Assembly: GCA_009782405.1 (NCBI GenBank)
Contig: WRJC01000001.1
Location: 129,670-193,669, forward strand
Reading direction: 5' to 3'
Length of the DNA: 64,000 bases
Origin: Oscillospiraceae bacterium
Lineage (GTDB): Bacteria; Bacillota_A; Clostridia; Oscillospirales; WRJC01
Shown: positions 18,256-25,633 of the stretch, piece after piece
How the letters are laid out: the number at the start of each line of letters is the position of its first letter
Position numbering within the stretch: the stretch's first letter is position 1
The notes under the pieces: model-generated
Told to the model about the DNA's origin: nothing
The model's input: the letters and a program-made list of their open reading frames with translations, nothing else
Database searches by the model: none
Position numbers and translations under genes: made by a program

Positions 18256-19395
18256 TTATATCCCGATATATTGTTCCAATTTGTTCATTCCCTCACGCTT
18301 TTGCTCGAAAGATGAATGAACGTAACAGTTGAGCGTGATATTGACATTGGCATGGCCGAGCATTTCGCTGAGGGATTTTATGTCCACTCCTGCTTCGATA
18401 CAGCGAGTGGCAAACGAATGGCGCAAACAATGGAAATTTGCACCGGCAATATTTGCGGCTTTCAAGTTTTTCGCAAAATGGTTCTGCATGGTACGCGGTT
18501 CTGTAAAAATCGATTTTGGAGTATTCAAAAAATATTCATTGCTTTCGCAGACAAAATTGCGCAAATACGGCGATAAAAATTTGGGGATTGGCACATCTCT
18601 CGTGGAACGCTGGCTTTTCGGAATGTCTATTATGATTTTTGTTTTAGTTCCATCGCCGTTTATGTTTTTGATCCGTTGCAGCGTCTGCCGAACGGACAAC
18701 ACATCATACCCGGAAGATATATCTTTCCATTGCAATGCGCATAATTCGCCGATCCGGATTCCGGTATAAAGGCAGAGCAATATGCCCAATTTATGAATGT
18801 CAATGCCATCTTTCAAAATATTTTCCAGAGATGTTTGCTCCTGACGCGACAATACGCGCATTGATTTTTGCTGGTTTTTCGGGTAGGTTATAACAAACCC
18901 GCCATTGATGATTTTTTCTTTTTCGGCGAAAAAAAATATCGCTTTTATGATGGAAAGCATATCGCTCACGGTTTTTGCCGATAGGCCGCCATTACCGTCC
19001 GTGCGTCCGTTTTCCAGCTTTTCTTTCGAAAAACATCCGATTTCTTTTGCCGACAAACCTTGCATTTTGCGTTTTCCAAGCAATGGGATAATGTGTAAAT
19101 TTAATATGTTTTTATACTCGGCGAATGTAGAAGGCTTTACTTTCAGCGATATGGCGGACAGCCATTTGCTTGTGACATCGGCAAAAGTTAAATTTTGATT
19201 TTCGGTTTCGGCAACAAGCGGCGAAGGCATGAATTTTCCAAAAACAAAAACCGAAAGTTTTTGTTTTATTTCCGTGCAGGTTTTTCCGTATACGGAACCA
19301 TAAACGATTTTGCCGTTGCCATTGCGTTCTTTAATGTAGCGGCCTTCCCAGCGACCATCTTTGCGTTTGTATATGTTTCTTCCTGTTTTAGGCAT
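18256..19395 (-). CDS. Tyrosine recombinase/integrase, probable invertase of the flanking repeats
   Basis: The 379-residue protein has an AP2-like arm-binding N-terminus (YKRKDGRWEGRYIKER), a SAM-like core-binding domain (about 70-160) and a complete catalytic domain. Arg is in TGIRIGELCALQW, the HxxR box reads HCLRHSFATR, His is in LGHANV, and the nucleophile Tyr is in NCYVHSS. AGGAGG lies 8 nt before the ATG. It is the only gene inside the inverted repeats and would turn with the segment. No excisionase, relaxase or phage gene is nearby, so a role in local inversion is more likely than mobile-element transfer. A dyad (TTTCAAGACTTTGAAA) about 50 bp upstream may be an autoregulatory site. Confidence 0.92.
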   Translation of the reverse strand: MPKTGRNIYKRKDGRWEGRYIKERNGNGKIVYGSVYGKTCTEIKQKLSVFVFGKFMPSPLVAETENQNLTFADVTSKWLSAISLKVKPSTFAEYKNILNLHIIPLLGKRKMQGLSAKEIGCFSKEKLENGRTDGNGGLSAKTVSDMLSIIKAIFFFAEKEKIINGGFVITYPKNQQKSMRVLSRQEQTSLENILKDGIDIHKLGILLCLYTGIRIGELCALQWKDISSGYDVLSVRQTLQRIKNINGDGTKTKIIIDIPKSQRSTRDVPIPKFLSPYLRNFVCESNEYFLNTPKSIFTEPRTMQNHFAKNLKAANIAGANFHCLRHSFATRCIEAGVDIKSLSEMLGHANVNITLNCYVHSSFEQKREGMNKLEQYIGI

Positions 19396-19443
19396 GATTC
19401 TTTTCCTCCTAAAATATAAGTTTAATAGTTCATATCAATTATA

Positions 19444-19459
19444 TTTCAAGACTTTGAAA
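19444..19459. promoter_or_regulatory. Dyad upstream of the recombinase gene
   Basis: TTTCAAGACTTTGAAA is a near-palindrome about 50 bp upstream of the recombinase start, overlapping where its promoter should be. It may be an operator; no regulator can be named. Confidence 0.35.
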
Positions 19460-19478
19460 TAATCTGCTGACCAAAAAT

Positions 19479-19492
19479 TTGACGGCGCAAAA
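19479..19492 (+). repeat. 14-bp direct repeat TTGACGGCGCAAAA, right copy
   Basis: It is identical to 18240-18253 and lies 84 bp upstream of the recombinase start. Confidence 0.7.
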
Positions 19493-19615
19493 TTGATTTT
19501 ATATTTTTTGATAGGCGATTTTACCGCAAAAAAATTGATTTTCAACAATATATTTATTATTTTTACACGTTTCAAAAAAATTTTTTCAAATAATTTTAAT
19601 TTTTTTTGTATTTTG

Positions 19616-19644
19616 TTGACTTTTACGACAAACTATGTTAAAAT
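19616..19644 (+). promoter_or_regulatory. Near-consensus sigma-A promoter inside the inverton, pointing right
   Basis: TTGACT (19616-19621), a 17-bp spacer and TAAAAT (19639-19644) match consensus at ten of twelve positions. A long A/T tract upstream resembles an UP element. Transcription should start near 19651, cross the right repeat and meet the terminator at 19730-19758. No gene on the plus strand follows. After inversion the same promoter would read through the left repeat into the kinase/FHA operon with a leader of about 130 nt. Confidence 0.85.
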
Positions 19645-19667
19645 ATACAGTATCGTCGGAATATTGG

Positions 19668-19698
19668 TTTCATTCGTAAAGGGCCATGCTTTACGAAA
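19668..19698 (-). repeat. Right 31-bp inverted repeat, recombinase core site
   Basis: It is the exact reverse complement of 18160-18190. Arms TTCGTAAAG (19673-19681) and CTTTACGAA (19689-19697) flank the spacer GGCCATG (19682-19688). Confidence 0.95.
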
Positions 19699-19729
19699 TA
19701 TTGCGGCTGGCTAAAAAAAAGCGCAAAAC

Positions 19730-19758
19730 AAAAAAGCACGCTCTTTGCGTGCTTTTTT
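19730..19758. terminator. Bidirectional rho-independent terminator
   Basis: AAAAAA, stem GCACGC, loop TCTTT, stem GCGTGC, TTTTTT. It can end the solute-binding-protein operon on the minus strand, and it can stop plus-strand transcripts from the inverton promoter in the present orientation. Confidence 0.9.
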
Positions 19759-19781
19759 CGTTTTGTCTGCTTCTCTTTGCC

Positions 19782-21248
19782 CTACCCCCCGGCAGTAAAA
19801 AACGCTTCGATGGCCTTGTCGAGGGTGGCCGCGACCTTGCTTTCCGCTTTCTCTGTCACGGATACGAAAGTGTTCTTTTTGTTGGTGAAAAGCCCCTCGT
19901 ACTGGGAGCGGCCCACGGAAAGCCAGACGGTGTCCCCGAGGTCGGTGAAGCGGTTTGCCAGCATCATGTCGAGCATTTCGACCGATTCCTCGTCGCGGGT
20001 CGATTTCGTCTGCACGGCCAAATCGTAATAGCTCGGGATCACGCGCCTCTGGTACTCGCAGGCGAGCGCCTCCATCACCGCGGAAGCCCGGACCGGGTCG
20101 GCGGTTATCGGCACGATTATCGGAAGCCCGGTGCATACTCGGGCCGAATACGGCTCGCCCGGGCTTTTTTCGTACAGTGACGGATACGGGATTATCCCGT
20201 AGTCCACTTCCATGTTTCTCAGATTCTGCACGGTGAACATCGTCGCATTGGCGAACAGCCCCAGGCCGTCGATGAACATGGGGAATGCGTCGGTCGGGCT
20301 TCCCCATTCGGAAAGTTCGGCCCCGCTTTGGGCGTAGTCATACAGCCTGTCAAAAAGGGTGAACAGCTTCTCGTTTCCCGGCACGTTGAAATACGGCAGA
20401 TCGTCGTTGTCCTTGCCGATTATCGGGATCCGCTCCGCGCCCCAGAAACTCGGGTAGTAGAAATTGGGCGTGCACAGCACCCCGTAACGGTCGCTTTTCG
20501 TCATTTTCCCGTCGCCGTCCATATCCGATACGGCTTCGGAGGCCATCTGGTACATTTTGTCGATCGTCCATTTGCCGTCGCGCACCAGCCCGTATATGCT
20601 TTCAAGCCCCAAATCCAAAGCCAATTGCTTGTTGAAAACCAAAAAGCACACAAAATCGTATGAGGACAGCATATTCGCCCCATATGTGAAATACAGCACG
20701 TTGCCAATCGACATGTCGGTTTTTGCCGCCTGATCCCAGTACAGCTTGTCCAGATTCACATGCGAAAGCTCGGTCATGTTGTAAAAATACTTGCCCTCCA
20801 TCGCCAAATCCATCGCGTGCCTGTCCGCGATGAGCACATAGTCGTATGCGTCGTCGCCCGAGCGCACCGTGTTTTTCACGAGCCCCGGAAGCTTGTTGTA
20901 ATCATCTGAGAGTATCTGCTCGAATGCCACGTTGAACCTGTCCTGGACGAGCCTGTTTGCCATGTATATCGAATCCTCCGCCACGTCCCCGGTCTGCTCT
21001 TCGACGAGCAGGTTGATATGCACCGTGTCCAAGTTCGTGAATGAAAGCATGGTAAATTTTTCGCCGCCAAAGTCCATATCCGGCAAATCGTCGGAATATC
21101 TCGGATTTTCAACCGGCCCTTCCGCAGCATTTTCCGGAATTTCGGCATTTTCTTCGGCATTTCCCGAAATATCGCCCTGATTCGAGTCGCCGCACGCGGA
21201 AAGAAGCAAAATCAGGCAAGCGAAAATCAGGCATATTTTCTTCTTCAT
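19782..21248 (-). CDS. Extracellular solute-binding lipoprotein (family 1-like)
   Basis: The start at 21248 is chosen because AGGCGG then lies 6 nt upstream; an ATG two codons earlier would touch the ribosome site. A lipoprotein signal ends in LLLSAC with Cys19. The mature protein shares features with six other window paralogues: DMDFGG near the start, a calcium-loop-like DMDGDGKMTKSDRYG near the middle, and TRDEESVEMLD near the C-terminus. It would be lipid-anchored outside and bind a sugar or oligosaccharide for an ABC importer, but no permease is nearby. It is the last gene of a three-gene operon with the beta-helix enzyme and another binding protein. Confidence 0.85.
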   Translation of the reverse strand: MKKKICLIFACLILLLSACGDSNQGDISGNAEENAEIPENAAEGPVENPRYSDDLPDMDFGGEKFTMLSFTNLDTVHINLLVEEQTGDVAEDSIYMANRLVQDRFNVAFEQILSDDYNKLPGLVKNTVRSGDDAYDYVLIADRHAMDLAMEGKYFYNMTELSHVNLDKLYWDQAAKTDMSIGNVLYFTYGANMLSSYDFVCFLVFNKQLALDLGLESIYGLVRDGKWTIDKMYQMASEAVSDMDGDGKMTKSDRYGVLCTPNFYYPSFWGAERIPIIGKDNDDLPYFNVPGNEKLFTLFDRLYDYAQSGAELSEWGSPTDAFPMFIDGLGLFANATMFTVQNLRNMEVDYGIIPYPSLYEKSPGEPYSARVCTGLPIIVPITADPVRASAVMEALACEYQRRVIPSYYDLAVQTKSTRDEESVEMLDMMLANRFTDLGDTVWLSVGRSQYEGLFTNKKNTFVSVTEKAESKVAATLDKAIEAFFTAGG

Positions 21249-21265
21249 AAACATCCGCCTTTCTT

Positions 21266-23230
21266 TTACCGGATCGGCCCTGCCTCGCTTATGTCGATTG
21301 GCACGAAACCCATCGCGATGGCGGGGGATTCATCTTTGAGCGTGAAATCGAAATTGTCCGCATCGGCAAACATCGGATCGGCGACTATGCTCCCTGCATC
21401 CATTCCGTATTTTTGCACATCTTCAAGCGTTTTCAGCTCGCCGTGGAATGCGGGGGCGCCGTTTTTGCCCCAGAACACATTGTTGCCCGCGCCCACAGTG
21501 GAATTTTTGAAATGGCGCATCGAAAGGCTGTATATGTTCGGCCCCTTGGTGTACATTATGTTGTTTTCAAAAATTATCGAAAGATGCTGCTCAAAACGCG
21601 TTATGCAGACGAGCTCCAAATCGGAGAAAGCGAATATGTTGTTTCTGACCACGTTCATCCTGCCGTAATGCTGGTGATATGAATTGTTCGAAGTGTTGTA
21701 GCAGACGTTGTTTTCAAGCGTGATGAAACCGCTGCCTTCGTCCGTGTAAAGCGCCCAGCCGCCGTAGCGCTTGCTTTTCACGTCGTGGATCAGGTTGCCG
21801 CTCACCACCGTGCCGCTCTGCGCGCCGAGCAGGTATACGCCGCCCATATCGGAGAGCACGCCCTGCCCGAGGTTGTGTATGTGGTTTTTCTTTATCAGGT
21901 TATTTCTTGAAACGCTGTCAGAGTAGCCCCAGACCCAGCCGCCCGAAATGCCCGTGTAGAAGAGGTCGCAGATTTCGTTGTGCGATATGACGTTTGAATG
22001 CGAGTGCATCATGAGCACGCCGCATGAGGCCATATAGCGCCGCCCGCACGATTTGATGGTGTTGTTGAATATGATGTTGTTGTGGGTGATGTCGCGCCCG
22101 GAATCTTTCGCGCTTGCGCCGTTTATCTTGACGCCCCCGCCGCCGCCGTCAAAGAAAGCGCTGTTTATCACGCGGATGTTGTTGCACCCTTTGTTTATAT
22201 TTATTCCGTGCAACCCGTAATTTGTCATCTTGCAGTTGTCGAAAGCGCAATACTCGGCGTATTCGAGGTTGATTGCCGCATGGGCGTTTGAAACAGCCTG
22301 CGAGTCCGAAGCGTATTCGATCTGGCCGGGTTCGCCGCCCGTGGAGTTCATTATTTTGTAGTCCCCCCTCGTATGCGCGAAAGTTATGTTCCTAAAACAG
22401 ATGTTGCATACGGGCTTTTCGGGCGTGCCCGTGATGTTCAAAAGTCTTTCGGCCACCGGGGCATGGACGGATATGTTTTCCGGCGTTTGGGATTCGCATC
22501 GCGGTTTGTAGTACAGCATTCCGCCTTCAACGTCGAGATACCAGCTGTTCGGCTTGCCGAAAGCCTCGGGCACGTTTTCGAGATAGTACTCTTTTTCGCC
22601 GGACATTTCAAAGCGCGACATGTGTTTCATCACCAGTTTGCCCGATTCCCTGTCGAAGCTCTCAATGGGCGAATGCTCGTCTATCCAGTAGTGGCAGTAG
22701 CTTATCACCGCGTTTTCAAGGCTCTTGTCGCTTATGCAGGCGAGGTCGCCGGGGTCTACGGTTATCCATTTGGAAGAATCGAACAGGTGGGTTTCCTTGT
22801 TTTCACAGCTGAGAAAACTAAAAAACCCCTTTTCGGGAAAACGCGTCAGATCCGCCCTTTTGCCATCTACATATAGATCCGTGAATTTCCATGAGCCGTC
22901 TTTGACTTCGGGAATGGCCAGCGCGAAACATTCGACGCCGTTGAAGCTGGACTTCTCGAATCCCTTCAGCAGTTTGCCTCCGCTTATCACCGCTTCGGCG
23001 TTCCCGAAAGGCTCGACTGTCACCGCAGTCAGATTGTTCTTGATTTCCATGGCGCTGCCAAAAAAGTATTCCCCCGCAGCGAGCTTCACCGTTATCGGCT
23101 GGTTTACCCCGCTTCGCCTGAGTTCCGCGATTTCCGAAAATGCCTGGCCGAGCGAGCCGAAAACTTCGGCGTCGGCCGGAAACTTTGCTTTTCCCACATA
23201 AAAAGTGGATATTTTGTTGTAGCTGCCCAT
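21266..23230 (-). CDS. Right-handed parallel beta-helix protein, probable glycoside hydrolase (GH141/GH120-like)
   Basis: The ATG at 23230 follows the upstream stop by one base; an in-frame TTG nine codons earlier is less likely. The N-terminus has no signal peptide. Residues about 75-250 include NSWYLDVEGGMLYYKP, a pattern seen in GH141-like beta-helix enzymes. The middle and C-terminal part is a ladder of PbH1 repeats with many Asn (NIRVINSAFF, NVISHNEICDLFYTG). The substrate cannot be read from sequence. Cytoplasmic location and position between two solute-binding-protein genes suggest it cleaves an imported oligosaccharide. Family assignment is by recall of motifs. Confidence 0.7.
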   Translation of the reverse strand: MGSYNKISTFYVGKAKFPADAEVFGSLGQAFSEIAELRRSGVNQPITVKLAAGEYFFGSAMEIKNNLTAVTVEPFGNAEAVISGGKLLKGFEKSSFNGVECFALAIPEVKDGSWKFTDLYVDGKRADLTRFPEKGFFSFLSCENKETHLFDSSKWITVDPGDLACISDKSLENAVISYCHYWIDEHSPIESFDRESGKLVMKHMSRFEMSGEKEYYLENVPEAFGKPNSWYLDVEGGMLYYKPRCESQTPENISVHAPVAERLLNITGTPEKPVCNICFRNITFAHTRGDYKIMNSTGGEPGQIEYASDSQAVSNAHAAINLEYAEYCAFDNCKMTNYGLHGININKGCNNIRVINSAFFDGGGGGVKINGASAKDSGRDITHNNIIFNNTIKSCGRRYMASCGVLMMHSHSNVISHNEICDLFYTGISGGWVWGYSDSVSRNNLIKKNHIHNLGQGVLSDMGGVYLLGAQSGTVVSGNLIHDVKSKRYGGWALYTDEGSGFITLENNVCYNTSNNSYHQHYGRMNVVRNNIFAFSDLELVCITRFEQHLSIIFENNIMYTKGPNIYSLSMRHFKNSTVGAGNNVFWGKNGAPAFHGELKTLEDVQKYGMDAGSIVADPMFADADNFDFTLKDESPAIAMGFVPIDISEAGPIR

Positions 23231-23231
23231 A

Positions 23232-24722
23232 CTAATCCAAATCCTCCATTTTTTCAATAAATTTTTCGATGTTTTTTTGCGCTTTGGAAAGGTTTTTGTC
23301 GTAAAGCGACGTGAAATTCGGGTTGTTCGTCTGCACGAGGGTCGCCCCGATGGAACTCAGGTCGCCTGCCAATGTGTGGTTCATATACCCGTAATCGTAC
23401 ACCGCGCTGTCTTTTATGTAATCGAGCATTTCTTCGGATTCGTCGTCGCGCGCATATTTTGTCTTGAGCGCTTTTTCGTAATAGGCGGGGATGATTATCT
23501 TGTAACCTTCGGCGCATAGGGCTTCGGTTATGATGCTCGTCCTTTCCAGATCCGAAACCGTGACCGGAACGCTCAACAACCCCCCGTACGCTTCCACAAG
23601 CCCGTAGTATTTCGGGGTTTCTTCGTCATATTTCGGAATGGGGATGAGGCCTATTTCCTGTTCCATGTCCCGCAGGGCCACTATATCGCCCATTCCGGCG
23701 TTTTTGAACAGTGCCCGCCCGTCCTTGAACACGGCTATTTTGTCGGGGTTTCCCCAAGGGGCGGTTTTTTCGTCCCCGATGCACATCGCGCCGCTGTTTG
23801 CCATATCGAAAAACTTGTCGAATATGTCAATTGTGCGTTCGTTGTACATCGCCAGCTCGGGCAGCCCGTCTTCGCCTTTTTTGATGACTCTGTCGCCCCC
23901 GCAATACAAGATGCAAGTCGGCCAGCACCATACATTGCCAGATTCCAGCCCGTATCTGTCCGATTCCGGGCTCATTATCCCGTCCCCGTTCAAATCGGCA
24001 GTTCCGTTTTTGGCGATCGAGGTGAACTTTTCAAGCGTCCAGGAGCCTTTTGCCACGTCGTCGTAGGGATAATCGAGCCCGAGCGCCTGAAACAGATTTT
24101 TGTTGAATATCATGCAGAACGTGGTGCGCAGCCCCCTGTAGCTTATATCGCCCGCCGGGCAATACAGTTTCCCGAACATGGTGCTGTCCCCGTTCACGTC
24201 CTGATTCCACCAAACCGCTTTCAAATCCGTGAACGGCATATTTTCAAGCCAGTCTATCAGCATATTCTGTCCGGCGTACTGGTATGCGATCCGGCCGTGC
24301 GTCATCATCAGGTCAAAAGCGTCGTCCCCGGCTTTTATCGCCTTTGAGCCGTCCATCCCGCTCGACCATTCCGCAGGGTGCAAAACAGCCGTTATGTTTA
24401 TGTTGAATCTATCCTCGACGCGCCTGTTGCGCTTGTAGACGGCGTCATCCACGATTTCCCCGACTTCTTCCTCTATGTACATGTCTTTTTGCTGGCTCTC
24501 GTCGAGGTATAGCCGGAAATCATATCCGCCAAAATCCATTTCCGGCAGATTGTCGGGTATTTCCGGCTCGGTTTCTTTTTCCGCATTTGCTTCGGCCGGC
24601 GCATTTTCTTTGGTGTTTTCCGTTGAATCTTCGTTCGTGTTGCATGAATATATGGCAAAAAGCATAAAAAACGCAACAAGCGCCAAAAAAAACTTCGTCT
24701 TGTGTTTTATTCCCGCATTCAT
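23232..24722 (-). CDS. Extracellular solute-binding lipoprotein
   Basis: The signal peptide ends in FAIYSC with lipid-anchor Cys27. The mature protein has the paralogue signatures EMDFGGYDFRLY, an EF-hand-like DLNGDGIMSPESDRYG, and ARDDESEEMLDYI near the C-terminus. It is the first gene of an operon with the beta-helix enzyme and the binding protein at 19782-21248. It probably binds a plant- or mucin-derived sugar outside the cell for import; the permease must be encoded elsewhere. Confidence 0.85.
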   Translation of the reverse strand: MNAGIKHKTKFFLALVAFFMLFAIYSCNTNEDSTENTKENAPAEANAEKETEPEIPDNLPEMDFGGYDFRLYLDESQQKDMYIEEEVGEIVDDAVYKRNRRVEDRFNINITAVLHPAEWSSGMDGSKAIKAGDDAFDLMMTHGRIAYQYAGQNMLIDWLENMPFTDLKAVWWNQDVNGDSTMFGKLYCPAGDISYRGLRTTFCMIFNKNLFQALGLDYPYDDVAKGSWTLEKFTSIAKNGTADLNGDGIMSPESDRYGLESGNVWCWPTCILYCGGDRVIKKGEDGLPELAMYNERTIDIFDKFFDMANSGAMCIGDEKTAPWGNPDKIAVFKDGRALFKNAGMGDIVALRDMEQEIGLIPIPKYDEETPKYYGLVEAYGGLLSVPVTVSDLERTSIITEALCAEGYKIIIPAYYEKALKTKYARDDESEEMLDYIKDSAVYDYGYMNHTLAGDLSSIGATLVQTNNPNFTSLYDKNLSKAQKNIEKFIEKMEDLD

Positions 24723-24755
24723 TTTTTCAATCTCCTTTCGAACAATTATTTTTAA

Positions 24756-24788
24756 GGGAAGAATGCGAAATTTCTTTGCATTCTTCCC
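24756..24788 (-). terminator. Hairpin after the isomerase/epimerase gene
   Basis: An 11-bp stem (GGGAAGAATGC with GCATTCTTCCC) lies 17 bp past the stop of the gene at 24805. The following T run is weak, so termination may be partial. Confidence 0.55.
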
Positions 24789-24804
24789 CGGTTTCGATTG
24801 GTTT

Positions 24805-25545
24805 TCAGTTCACCGTTTTTAGATAGTCGAAGCTCACTTTGACTGACTCGAAGGGCGGATAGTTGACGCAGGCGTCTTGCTCCACGATTCCGTACTTGAC
24901 CCCGAGCTCCGATGCGGCTTTGATCACGCATTCCCAGCACACATTCCCGGCGCCTATCTCTGTGGGTGTTTTATTGTCGTCCACGTCCTTGATGTGGATC
25001 ATGGAGGATAGGCGGCTGCTGCCGAGTTTTTTTATTTCGGCCACGACGTCGGCGCCCGCGGCATACGCCCAGCCCACGTCGATCTGGAATTTTAGCGATG
25101 GGGCGTATTCCCGGAAGATGTCTATGATCGTTTTTTCGCCGTACTTTTTGGAAAATTCCCCGGTGTGGTTGTGGAATCCCGCTTCATAGCCCGCAGCCAT
25201 GATTTTTTGCGATGCGGCTTCGAGCCTTTTTGCCGTGGCTATAGTGTTTTCCTCGGTGTCCAACCCGCCGATCCCCGGGACCGTGATGGTTTTGGCCCCG
25301 ATGTCTTTGATGAATTTCACGACTTTATCGAAGTTGTTTTCGATTTCGTCGATTCCCACGTGCGCCCCGGTCGCAAAAAGCGAATACTTTTTGATCGCTT
25401 CGCCCGCTTCTTCTCCGTGCTCCGGGTCATAGGTCATTTCGACGCACTGATATCCGGTTTCGGCGACCCTTTTTATGATTTCGTCGTAGCCCAGTCCGAT
25501 TTCGGTCCTCACTGTGTAAAGTTGCAGCCCTATGGTAAGTTTCAT
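24805..25545 (-). CDS. Sugar phosphate isomerase/epimerase (xylose-isomerase-like TIM barrel)
   Basis: This 246-residue protein has the AP-endonuclease-2/xylose-isomerase-like fold signature: GLQLYTVR at strand 1, GYQCVEMT, GFHNHTGEF, FQIDVGWAYAAG and IHIKDVD. The acidic and His residues match the usual metal site. AGGAGG lies 8 nt before the ATG. Family members act on sugars such as tagatose, psicose or inositol derivatives; the exact substrate is not readable. Its place just upstream of the binding-protein operon suggests use of imported sugars. Confidence 0.85.
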   Translation of the reverse strand: MKLTIGLQLYTVRTEIGLGYDEIIKRVAETGYQCVEMTYDPEHGEEAGEAIKKYSLFATGAHVGIDEIENNFDKVVKFIKDIGAKTITVPGIGGLDTEENTIATAKRLEAASQKIMAAGYEAGFHNHTGEFSKKYGEKTIIDIFREYAPSLKFQIDVGWAYAAGADVVAEIKKLGSSRLSSMIHIKDVDDNKTPTEIGAGNVCWECVIKAASELGVKYGIVEQDACVNYPPFESVKVSFDYLKTVN

Positions 25546-25564
25546 GAAATTTTCCCTCCTGATT

Positions 25565-25632
25565 TTTTATTTTAGTTTTCAGTTATCAGTTTTCAGTTAT
25601 CCTCGTTCCCCTCGTTCCGCTGATAACTCGTA
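25565..25632. other. Short direct repeats and a dyad between infB and the epimerase gene
   Basis: AGTTTTCAGTTATC occurs twice in tandem, CTCGTTCC twice, and AGTTATC pairs with GATAACT. It looks like repeat-derived or terminator debris behind infB. Confidence 0.4.
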
Positions 25633-25633
25633 A

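Larger units (their letters stand above)
18160..19698. other. Putative invertible promoter element carrying its own tyrosine recombinase
   Basis: Perfect 31-bp inverted repeats bound a 1477-bp inner segment with one recombinase gene (minus) and one outward near-consensus promoter (plus, 25 bp from the right repeat). Each repeat is a classic core site: 9-bp arms TTCGTAAAG/CTTTACGAA around an asymmetric 7-bp spacer, CATGGCC on the left and GGCCATG on the right. Opposite spacers predict inversion. In the orientation given, the promoter faces a terminator 90 bp away. Flipped, it would face the operon starting at 18077. The layout is like the Salmonella hin segment but with a tyrosine rather than a serine recombinase. 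Inversion itself is inferred. Confidence 0.8.

Noticed and set aside
18256..19395. Integrated prophage or conjugative element
   Set aside because: The recombinase is the only mobile-type gene; no excisionase, relaxase, replication or phage genes are nearby, and the opposed core sites favour inversion.
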